A program made the position numbers and the translations under genes. The notes beneath the pieces were generated by a model. It was not told the origin of the DNA, searched no databases, and saw only the letters and a program-made list of their open reading frames with translations. Positions 1 through 5,798 of a stretch of DNA of 26,286 nucleotides are shown in pieces (the first letter of the stretch is position 1; each line of letters starts with the position of its first letter). The DNA comes from an uncultured Clostridia bacterium (GTDB taxonomy: Bacteria; Bacillota; Clostridia; Lachnospirales; Lachnospiraceae): positions 1-26,286 of the forward strand of contig CAMORF010000001.1 in NCBI GenBank assembly GCA_946623485.1. Reading direction: 5' to 3'.

Positions 1-43
1 TTTTTATATCCGTACCCCTCCGCCTTATTGAGCATCGTCTTGA

Positions 44-322
44 GTTGCGAGACGTGTTCCGTCCGAGATAAAGGTAGGTGTGGTCACGGCCAGAGATGGC
101 CGGATTGTAGATAAAGAATTTCGTGCCGGCGCTGCGCAGTGTCTGGAAATCGCTATGCGTGAGAAGCCGGATCTGATCGTGCTGCAGTCCAGAAGCCCCA
201 GCTGCGGAATTAAACAACGGTATGACGGTACATTCACTGGAACACTGGTGGACGGAGCCGGAGTGACGGCGCAGCTTTTGATAGAGAATGGATTTCAATG
301 TGTGGATGTGGAGGAATTGTAG
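44..322 (+). pseudogene. 5'-truncated DUF523 family protein (3' remnant)
   Basis: The reading frame after an in-frame TGA at 41-43 gives about 92 residues matching the C-terminal half of DUF523 proteins: a VPSEI segment, then TARDGRIVDKEF, then the family signature RSPSCG followed by YDGTFTGTLVDGAGVTAQLL. The family includes TudS-type iron-sulphur desulphidases, and the Cys in SPSCG is one of its conserved cysteines. The N-terminal half, which should carry the other conserved cysteines, is missing in this frame. Sequence before 44 hints at continuation in another frame (a run read as LELR), so a frameshift or deletion is likely. A GTG at 80 could start a shorter protein, but that would lack half the fold. 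Recognition of the family is from memory of its motifs; loss of function is inferred. Confidence 0.6.
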
Positions 323-404
323 ATGGCATCTGCCAGAAATCCGTAAGCGGCCTGTGATCAGAATCAGGATTGATGACTGGTTTGGAGGCATAGTAATCAT
401 ATCT

Positions 405-436
405 GCAGTGCCTGTCGAAATATTGGCAGGCACTGC
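405..436. repeat. Perfect 10-bp inverted repeat (hairpin)
   Basis: GCAGTGCCTG at 405-414 is exactly complementary to CAGGCACTGC at 427-436, with a 12-base loop. It lies about 80 bases after the DUF523 stop. There is only a short TCTT after the 3' arm, so if it is a terminator it lacks a proper T-run. It could instead be a remnant of a mobile or palindromic element. The stretch 323-597 otherwise holds no convincing gene, only this hairpin and the two terminator-like structures that follow. Confidence 0.6.
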
Positions 437-494
437 TCTTATGGTCGAAAAAGAGCAGAAAGTCATTGAAAAAATAGCAAGTTAGAGGTATAGT

Positions 495-533
495 AGTGCT
501 GGTTAGCGAAATCTAACTACAGATGCACTTTTT
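495..533 (+). terminator. Possible composite terminator
   Basis: AGTGC (495-499) pairs with GCACT (525-529) and is followed by T529-T533. An inner hairpin, GTTAG (502-506) with CTAAC (513-517), sits inside it. Each stem is only 5 bp, so this is a modest candidate. It stands directly before a second terminator-like structure. Confidence 0.35.
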
Positions 534-536
534 ACA

Positions 537-576
537 GAGCAGGTAACGATTGATTTCGAGCCTGCTTCTTGTTTTT
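537..576 (+). terminator. Intrinsic terminator upstream of the hydrolase
   Basis: AGCAGG (538-543) pairs with CCTGCT (561-566), extended by a G-T wobble at 537/567, and is followed by a T-rich tail to 576. It ends about 20 bases before the hydrolase start, so it would separate that gene from upstream transcription or act as a leader attenuator. The loop is long (17 bases), which lowers confidence. Confidence 0.45.
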
Positions 577-597
577 GATTAAATGGACGGTAAGGAT

Positions 598-1365
598 ATG
601 CAGTTCGATGAAATAGGTAATATGGCAGGGAAAACGCTGATGCTTCTGCCGGGGACTGCCTGTGATTATCAGACAAACTTCGGAACCGTACTGGAAAGGC
701 TCGGAGAAAAATACCATTTGGTCTGTGTCAATTATGACGGATTTGATGGCAGTGAAGCTATATTCCCGGATATGATCACGGTCACAGAAAAGATTGAGCA
801 GTATATACAGGATCACTTTGACGGAAGGATAGATGGCGCGATCGGGTCATCGCTGGGTAGCAGTTTTGTCGGGCAGCTGATTCAGAGGGAGCAGGTACAT
901 CTGGATCATGGAATCTTCGGCAGCCCCGATCTTGACCAGAGCGGAAAGGTCAGCGCGTGGCTGCAGTCGAAGCTGGTGGTTCCGCTTTTGACTGGTTTTA
1001 CGAAGAACGAAAAGAGGAGAGGTAAAACCAGGAGGCTGCTGAAGGATTTCTTCGAAATGAATGATGAGATGGCGGATAAATTCATGGACTGCTTTTCAAA
1101 ATTCAGCCCGGAATCCATCAAAAACGAGTATTATACCGACTTGCTGACATGGCTCAGGGACGATATCCACGTGGATCACACGAAATTTCATTTTATTTAT
1201 GCGAACAAGATGGGTGAGAAATACCTGAAACGGTATCGGAAATATTTCCGGGATCCGGATATCCGGGAATTTGATATGCAGCACGAGCAGTGGCTATTTA
1301 GCGGTGATAAGTTTGCCTCCCCTGTGCTGGAGGCCATAGACGAGTTTATGGAAATGCCCGTTTGA
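598..1365 (+). CDS. Alpha/beta-hydrolase fold protein
   Basis: A 255-residue protein with an early LLPGTACDYQ segment where the oxyanion loop of alpha/beta hydrolases lies. A nucleophile elbow of GxSxG form (GSSLG, nucleophile Ser85 from this start) is followed by a C-terminal MQHEQW segment that can supply the catalytic His. There is no signal peptide or membrane segment, so it should be cytoplasmic. The substrate cannot be told. The start is uncertain: ATG 598 has a weak GGACGG 7 bases upstream and gives an N-terminus of ordinary length, while ATG 583 in the same frame adds five residues with no visible ribosome site. The stop codon lies inside the remains of a methyltransferase frame, so the C-terminus may have been set by a deletion. 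The protein appears intact across the fold. Confidence 0.7.
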   Translation: MQFDEIGNMAGKTLMLLPGTACDYQTNFGTVLERLGEKYHLVCVNYDGFDGSEAIFPDMITVTEKIEQYIQDHFDGRIDGAIGSSLGSSFVGQLIQREQVHLDHGIFGSPDLDQSGKVSAWLQSKLVVPLLTGFTKNEKRRGKTRRLLKDFFEMNDEMADKFMDCFSKFSPESIKNEYYTDLLTWLRDDIHVDHTKFHFIYANKMGEKYLKRYRKYFRDPDIREFDMQHEQWLFSGDKFASPVLEAIDEFMEMPV

Positions 1366-1663
1366 AGGGACCTTCGATATCGTTGTCAGCATGAACGGCT
1401 TTCACGCATTTCCGGACAAGAAGATGGCGTTCAGCGAGACATGGCGGGTACTGAAAAACGGCGGAGATTTTATTGGCTGTTTCTACATTAAGGGTAAATC
1501 AAACAGAACCGATTGGCTCGTGAGGAATATACTCGCAAAAAATGGGTGGTTTACTCCCCCGTTCCAAACAGAGGAGGAACTGAGAGAAATTCTGCAGGAG
1601 ATGTATAAGGAAGTTGAACTTCACGTTGACGGTTCAATTGTATATTTCTGCTGTATCAAATAA
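1355..1663 (+). pseudogene. 3' half of a class I SAM-dependent methyltransferase
   Basis: The frame reads CPFEGTFDIVVSMNGFHAFP and continues through ETWRVLKNGGDFIGCFYIKG to a TAA at 1661-1663. The FDIVVSMNGFHAF stretch and the LKNGG turn are the motif IV and post-motif strand region of class I methyltransferases. The glycine-rich SAM-binding motif I, which should lie about 60 residues earlier, is absent. Upstream the frame runs into the hydrolase's coding sequence and then a TAG at 1337-1339. The first ATG inside is at 1391 and has no good ribosome site. It is best read as the 3' part of a gene whose front was deleted, with the junction at the hydrolase's end. Confidence 0.65.
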
Positions 1664-1737
1664 TATGTGTCGTGGAGCCTGAATCCTCCCGCGGCTGTGC
1701 AAAACACCAATAATAAAGAAGAAAGAGAGCGTGTCAC

Positions 1738-1760
1738 ATGACCGTCGGAGGTCATTTTTT
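1738..1760 (+). terminator. Intrinsic terminator after the methyltransferase remnant
   Basis: ATGACC (1738-1743) pairs perfectly with GGTCAT (1750-1755) around a six-base loop, followed directly by six T residues (1755-1760). It isolates the AAA/RyR transcription unit from the upstream decayed genes. Confidence 0.7.
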
Positions 1761-1767
1761 CTGTTCT

Positions 1768-1795
1768 TTGCGATCGCGGAGCAGTCTGCTACAAT
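1768..1795 (+). promoter_or_regulatory. Putative sigma-A promoter for the AAA/RyR unit
   Basis: TTGCGA at 1768-1773 and TACAAT at 1790-1795 are separated by 16 bases. The -10 box is good and the -35 box is 4/6. It lies between a terminator and the next ribosome binding site, which is where a promoter is needed. Confidence 0.5.
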
Positions 1796-1868
1796 GAGAA
1801 AAGCAGGATCAGAGGAGTAACGGGAACGTACAGACAGCGTGTGACAGAACCATTGCAGGAGATTTGCC

Positions 1869-1994
1869 ATGTCAGATGTAATCGCGAAAAACAGGCGTTT
1901 CTATGACGAGCATGTCGCTGAACTGATCCACAGCGGTTTTCCGGAGTATGAGGACCGCATCGCAGCTGTAAAGGATCTGGTGATCCACGTATGA
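1869..1994 (+). pseudogene. 41-codon remnant resembling the N-terminus of a DUF4037 protein
   Basis: ATG 1869 follows AGGAGA at 1857-1862 (6-base spacing), so the small frame is probably translated. It encodes 41 residues, starting MSDVIAKNRRFYDEHV and including GFPEYEDRIAA. The FY...FPEYEDRIA pattern is what I recall from the start of DUF4037 (nucleotidyltransferase-like) proteins in Clostridia, which then continue with a GSECFGYDD-type motif. Here the frame instead ends within nine codons. It may be an internally deleted gene whose last codons abut the next ribosome site, or a genuine small protein. The next gene starts 16 bases after the stop, so the two are co-transcribed. The family assignment is from memory and tentative. 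Confidence 0.45.
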
Positions 1995-2010
1995 GGAAAG
2001 AGGAGGATCC

Positions 2011-3942
2011 ATGAAAAGTCAGAAGTCATACCAGGAATACATTCCGGGCAGGTCCATGATGACCTTCTTTGAGAAGGACAAGATTCCGCTGCTGCAGATG
2101 CGGCATCTTCGTGATCTGGATTTCCCGATCACCCGATCCATTTCCTATGAAAGGACCGTGGACGAATTCCTTCTGCAGCTGGCGGTCAACGATGTTCTCC
2201 TGCCGCTTCGGTCAAGGAAGGAGCTGGTGGTCCTTCTGGACGCCCAGGGTGCATTGATCCGGGAAAAGGGACGATGGTCGCTGTTGTTCATCCCGGATGC
2301 GGAAGAGATGCTGACGCTCGCGGAGGACGCTCCTCTCTATCCGGTTCTCAAGGATCTTATGAGCAGGGAAAAGACGGGAGAGGTCTGCAGGATCGCCGTC
2401 CCGGAAAGAAGCATGAAGACACTGGTTTCCGACCTGTCGCCTTTCTGCATTCTGGATGAATACTGTAAAAACAGCAAGGGCGGTTATATGGCAGAGGCGC
2501 AGAAGATTGTCATCGCCGGACCGGAGGAATTGTACCGGCATGTCCCGGTCTGCAGCTATCAGGCCCTGGCTACCGTGGATAAGGATGAAGTGGAAAGCTT
2601 TCATACCATACGCCTGCTTCTGGAGGACTATATCACCCGCTACGACAATGCGGCAAGAGGTGAAACCATCAGGCCATTGTCCATTGCTGTCTTTGGCCCT
2701 CCGGGTTCGGGAAAGTCCTTTGGGGTCAAACAGATCGCGTCCAGCATCGGGCATTTTTCCCTGACCTCCCTGAATCTGTCCCAGTACAATGAACCGGTGG
2801 AGCTCTTTGAGGGACTGAATGAAGCATTGCACAGTGAAGAAGGAGAGATTCCGCTGATCTTTATGGATGAGTTTGACTGTGAGCTTCAAGGCGTCTCGAG
2901 GGGGTGGCTGAAGTATTATCTTGCACCGATGCAGGACGGAGAATACACTCTGAACGGACGCAGCTACCAGATTAAGGGCGCTGTATTCGTCTTTGCGGGA
3001 GGAACCGCCTCTACGTTCAATGAGTTCCTTCCGGCAGTTCCTGAAGAGGAGGAGGTCTTCCGCAAGGTCAAGGGGCCGGACTTCGTAAGCCGTCTGGAAG
3101 GAATCCTGAACATCAAAGGTCCGAATCCGGTTTCCGTTTCCGATCAAAGCCACCTGATCCGGCGGGCTATGCTGATGCGCAGCCAGATCATCCACAAGGT
3201 CTCCAGTATCTATGACCCGGAAAGCGGCCTTGTCAATATCTCCAGAAATATGCTCTCGGCACTGCTGGCTGTATCAGAATACCGGCATGGCTCCCGCTCC
3301 CTGGAATTCATCCTGGATATGAGCCGCCTGACGGAGGTAAGCCGTTTTACGCCTTCCTGCCTGCCGGTCGATGAGCAGCTGGACATTCATCTGGACGTCA
3401 CGGATTTCAGGAAGCGTCTTTCCTACGAGCAGATGATGGGAGATTATGAAGAGAAATACGCGATCGCCGCGCATGAAAACTACTGTGCCCGGAGACTGGA
3501 GGAGGCGGAAAAACTCCAGATGGATCAAACCCGGATCCAGGAGCTGAAGGCGGAGAGGGAGATGGCCCCCTGGGAAGAGCTGGATGAATCCTTCCGGAGA
3601 GAGTATTTCTCCCAGATTCATTATATCGGAGTCCAGCTTCAGGATTACCAGTCTGCACTGGGACTCAGGCCGGTTCTTCCGGGCTCCTCGGATACCATTA
3701 CGGAGCTGTATGGCCCGGTTCTCGAAGAGCTGTCGGAAATGGAGCATCGACGCTGGATGCTGGACCGTGAAAAAGAGGGATGGCGCTATGGCCAATATGA
3801 CCCTGACGCAAAGACTACGCCGGAGATGGTGCCTTATGATGAGCTGGATGAAGTCTCCCGCGAAAACATCCGTCTTATCGTCAGGGCAATCCCGGAAAAT
3901 CTCCTCGCGATCGGGTTTGAGCTTTACCGCAAGGTCGTATAA
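2011..3942 (+). CDS. AAA+ ATPase with C-terminal RyR-type repeats
   Basis: A 643-residue protein preceded by a strong AGGAGG site 8 bases before the ATG. Residues 1 to about 215 match nothing I recognise. The AAA+ core follows: Walker A GPPGSGKS (229-236), Walker B LIFMDEFD (282-289), and a sensor-1-like strand VFVFAGGT (325-332). After it come two RyR-type repeats. The first (about 481-551) is degenerate, with HENYC and APWEELDE. The second (about 575-637) is clear, with EHRRW, EGWRYG and VPYDELDE. RyR repeats are named from ryanodine receptors; in bacteria they occur fused to varied domains and have been proposed to sense nucleotide-type ligands. There is no membrane segment. It is probably an energy-dependent remodeller whose RyR part binds a ligand or partner. 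The true role is unknown. It sits 37 bases before guaA with no terminator between. Confidence 0.75.
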   Translation: MKSQKSYQEYIPGRSMMTFFEKDKIPLLQMRHLRDLDFPITRSISYERTVDEFLLQLAVNDVLLPLRSRKELVVLLDAQGALIREKGRWSLLFIPDAEEMLTLAEDAPLYPVLKDLMSREKTGEVCRIAVPERSMKTLVSDLSPFCILDEYCKNSKGGYMAEAQKIVIAGPEELYRHVPVCSYQALATVDKDEVESFHTIRLLLEDYITRYDNAARGETIRPLSIAVFGPPGSGKSFGVKQIASSIGHFSLTSLNLSQYNEPVELFEGLNEALHSEEGEIPLIFMDEFDCELQGVSRGWLKYYLAPMQDGEYTLNGRSYQIKGAVFVFAGGTASTFNEFLPAVPEEEEVFRKVKGPDFVSRLEGILNIKGPNPVSVSDQSHLIRRAMLMRSQIIHKVSSIYDPESGLVNISRNMLSALLAVSEYRHGSRSLEFILDMSRLTEVSRFTPSCLPVDEQLDIHLDVTDFRKRLSYEQMMGDYEEKYAIAAHENYCARRLEEAEKLQMDQTRIQELKAEREMAPWEELDESFRREYFSQIHYIGVQLQDYQSALGLRPVLPGSSDTITELYGPVLEELSEMEHRRWMLDREKEGWRYGQYDPDAKTTPEMVPYDELDEVSRENIRLIVRAIPENLLAIGFELYRKVV

Positions 3943-3979
3943 CGCAGTCATAGACAGAAACAACATGGAGATGAGGCAG

Positions 3980-5524
3980 ATGGAACAGGAAAAGATCATC
4001 GTTTTGGATTTTGGCGGCCAGTATAACCAGCTGATTGCCAGGAGAGTGAGGGAGTGCAATGTTTATGCGGAGATCTACCCTTACACGACAGAGCTGTCCG
4101 TGATCCGGGAGATGAACCCGAAAGGGATCATTTTTACAGGTGGTCCCAACAGTGTGTATGACAGCGCGTCTCCGCATTTTGCCAGGGAGATCTGTGATCT
4201 GCAGATTCCGATTCTCGGAATCTGCTATGGAGCCCAGCTGCTTTCCTGGATGGAGGGCGGAGAGGTGGAGACGGCTCCGGTCAGTGAGTACGGGCATACA
4301 GAGCTTCAGGTAGATGAGTCCTCGGATGCGTTGTTTAAAGGCGTGACGCCGGGTACGGTGGTATGGATGAGCCATACAGATTACATCTCGAAGGTTCCGG
4401 AGGGCTTCCGGATCACGGCTCATACCAAAGACTGTCCGGTGGCGGCGATGTCCTGTCCGGAAAGAAGGCTTTACGCGGTGCAGTTTCATCCTGAGGTCAT
4501 GCATACGCGGGAAGGACAGACCATGCTCCGGAATTTTGTCTTAGGGGTCTGCGGATGCAGTGGGGAATGGAAGATGGGCTCCTTCGTAGAGCAGTCCATT
4601 CACAGCCTTCGTGAAAAGATCGGGGATGGAAAGGTACTGTGCGCGCTTTCGGGCGGCGTGGATTCTTCGGTGGCCGCAGTGCTTCTGTCGAAAGCCGTCG
4701 GCCGCCAGCTGACCTGTGTGTTTGTGGATCATGGATTACTTCGTAAAAAAGAAGGCGATGAAGTAGAAGCCATATTTGGCCCGAATGGCCATTATGAGCT
4801 GAATTTTATCCGTGTCAATGCACAGCAGCGATACTATCAGAAGCTGGCCGGTGTCACGCAGCCGGAACAGAAGCGGAAGATCATCGGAGAGGAATTCATC
4901 CGTGTATTTGAGGAGGAAGCGAAGAAGCTTGGGACGGTCGACTATCTGGTGCAGGGAACGATCTATCCGGATGTGATCGAATCCGGACTCGGAAAGTCAG
5001 CCGTGATCAAGTCTCACCACAATGTAGGGGGACTTCCGGATGTGGTGGACTTCAGGGAGATTATAGAGCCTCTTCGCATGCTCTTTAAGGATGAGGTCCG
5101 CAAAGCCGGACTGGAGCTTGGCCTTCCTTCGTATCTGGTAAACCGTCAGCCGTTTCCCGGGCCCGGGCTGGGTGTCAGGATCATCGGTGAGGTGACAGAA
5201 GAAAAGGTGAAGATCGTCCAGGAGGCAGATGCCATCTTCCGGGAGGAGATTCAGAAGACCGGACTGGATCAAAGTCTGGGACAGTATTTCGCGGCTCTGA
5301 GCAATATGAGATCCGTGGGCGTAATGGGAGACTTCAGGACCTATGACTACGCCATCGTCCTCCGCGCAGTGAACACCTCTGACTTTATGACCGCTGAGGC
5401 CGCGCCTCTTCCCTGGGATCTGATCAACAGGGTAACGAACCGGATCGTCAACGAGGTGAAGGGAGTCAACCGCTGCCTGCTGGATACCACTTCAAAGCCG
5501 CCCTCCACGATCGAACTGGAGTGA
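3980..5524 (+). CDS. guaA: GMP synthase (glutamine-hydrolysing)
   Basis: GuaA converts XMP, ATP and glutamine to GMP in the cytoplasm. The 514-residue length matches the family. The N-terminal class I amidotransferase has Cys82 in GICYGAQ and His170/Glu172 in FHPE. The ATP-pyrophosphatase domain has the P-loop SGGVDSS at 224-230, and the C-terminal dimerisation domain ends in the usual [16 protein letters not shown]. Three in-frame ATGs lie at 3965, 3971 and 3980; I chose 3980 because it gives the standard [14 protein letters not shown] start and has GGAG nine bases upstream. The gene follows the AAA/RyR gene by 37 bases, so it may be read from that promoter. A terminator-bearing cassette lies about 100 bases after its stop. 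Confidence 0.97.
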   Translation: MEQEKIIVLDFGGQYNQLIARRVRECNVYAEIYPYTTELSVIREMNPKGIIFTGGPNSVYDSASPHFAREICDLQIPILGICYGAQLLSWMEGGEVETAPVSEYGHTELQVDESSDALFKGVTPGTVVWMSHTDYISKVPEGFRITAHTKDCPVAAMSCPERRLYAVQFHPEVMHTREGQTMLRNFVLGVCGCSGEWKMGSFVEQSIHSLREKIGDGKVLCALSGGVDSSVAAVLLSKAVGRQLTCVFVDHGLLRKKEGDEVEAIFGPNGHYELNFIRVNAQQRYYQKLAGVTQPEQKRKIIGEEFIRVFEEEAKKLGTVDYLVQGTIYPDVIESGLGKSAVIKSHHNVGGLPDVVDFREIIEPLRMLFKDEVRKAGLELGLPSYLVNRQPFPGPGLGVRIIGEVTEEKVKIVQEADAIFREEIQKTGLDQSLGQYFAALSNMRSVGVMGDFRTYDYAIVLRAVNTSDFMTAEAAPLPWDLINRVTNRIVNEVKGVNRCLLDTTSKPPSTIELE

Positions 5525-5579
5525 CCGCGAAGCAATATAATTTCGTGCGAAGCCGGAACAATCATCTGGAAAAAAGCGA

Positions 5580-5608
5580 TTGACAATCGATTTTTTGAGC
5601 GGTATCAT
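5580..5608 (+). promoter_or_regulatory. Promoter of the amt-carAB unit
   Basis: A perfect -35 TTGACA (5580-5585), a 17-base spacer and TATCAT (5603-5608, 5/6 to consensus). The expected start of transcription is near 5615, only about ten bases before the terminator stem begins. The same boxes and almost the same spacer recur upstream of asnB. Confidence 0.75.
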
Positions 5609-5619
5609 TCAGAAACAGA

Positions 5620-5635
5620 AAGGCAAAGGCGTCTT
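5620..5635 (+). promoter_or_regulatory. Candidate antiterminator hairpin with ANTAR-type hexaloop
   Basis: AAGGC (5620-5624) can pair with GTCTT (5631-5635, one G-T wobble) around the six-base loop AAAGGC. ANTAR-family antiterminators such as NasR and EutV recognise hexaloops with A at position 1 and G at position 4, which this loop has. The 3' arm of the hairpin is part of the terminator's 5' arm, so the two folds exclude each other. The upstream hairpin of a classical two-hairpin ANTAR site is not visible, so this is a candidate only. Confidence 0.35.
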
Positions 5636-5664
5636 GAAGAGTTTCTTCGGGACGCCTTTTCTTT
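5625..5664 (+). terminator. Intrinsic terminator/attenuator of the amt leader
   Basis: AAAGGCGTC (5625-5633) pairs perfectly with GACGCCTTT (5651-5659). The helix extends through two T-G wobbles and GAAGA/TCTTC to a three-base loop, and is followed by TTTTCTTTTATTT. It lies immediately after the promoter, so it would end most transcripts at about 50 bases unless antitermination occurs. It also ends readthrough from guaA. The 130 bases that follow, up to amt, hold a small hairpin (5689-5707, loop CCGG) and no gene. Confidence 0.85.
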
Positions 5665-5798
5665 TATTTATTCAGAATAGCAGGGGAAAGAAGGAACCGG
5701 TTCTTCTGTATATTCGAACATGTAACATTCCTCAGGAACTCTTCCACAATGGCGTGGCTGGCGCGGTGGGAGAGTTTTCCTTTTGAAAGGGGGCAGGT

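Larger units (their letters stand above)
5564..5660 (+). repeat. Nitrogen-operon leader cassette, copy 1
   Basis: This segment is nearly the same as 12012-12107. From the -35 box to the top of the 5' terminator arm (5580-5636 against 12026-12082) 54 of 57 bases agree, by hand count. Similarity starts at an ATCTGRAAAA stretch and ends at the terminator's T-run. Each copy lies just after the stop of a preceding gene (here guaA) and before a nitrogen operon (here amt-carAB). Its parts are annotated separately. Confidence 0.85.

Noticed and set aside
288-485. Short plus-strand frame after the DUF523 stop
   Set aside because: It spans the 10-bp inverted repeat, overlaps the DUF523 end, has no ribosome site and no recognisable sequence.
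3584-3979. In-frame upstream extension of guaA within the AAA/RyR gene
   Set aside because: The extension is out-of-frame shadow sequence of the upstream gene; GuaA homology begins at ATG 3980.
5580-5630. Sigma-54 (-24/-12) promoter or GlnR box before amt
   Set aside because: No TGGCAC-N5-TTGC spacing and no TGTNA-N7-TNACA palindrome. The region is better explained by TTGACA-N17-TATCAT.
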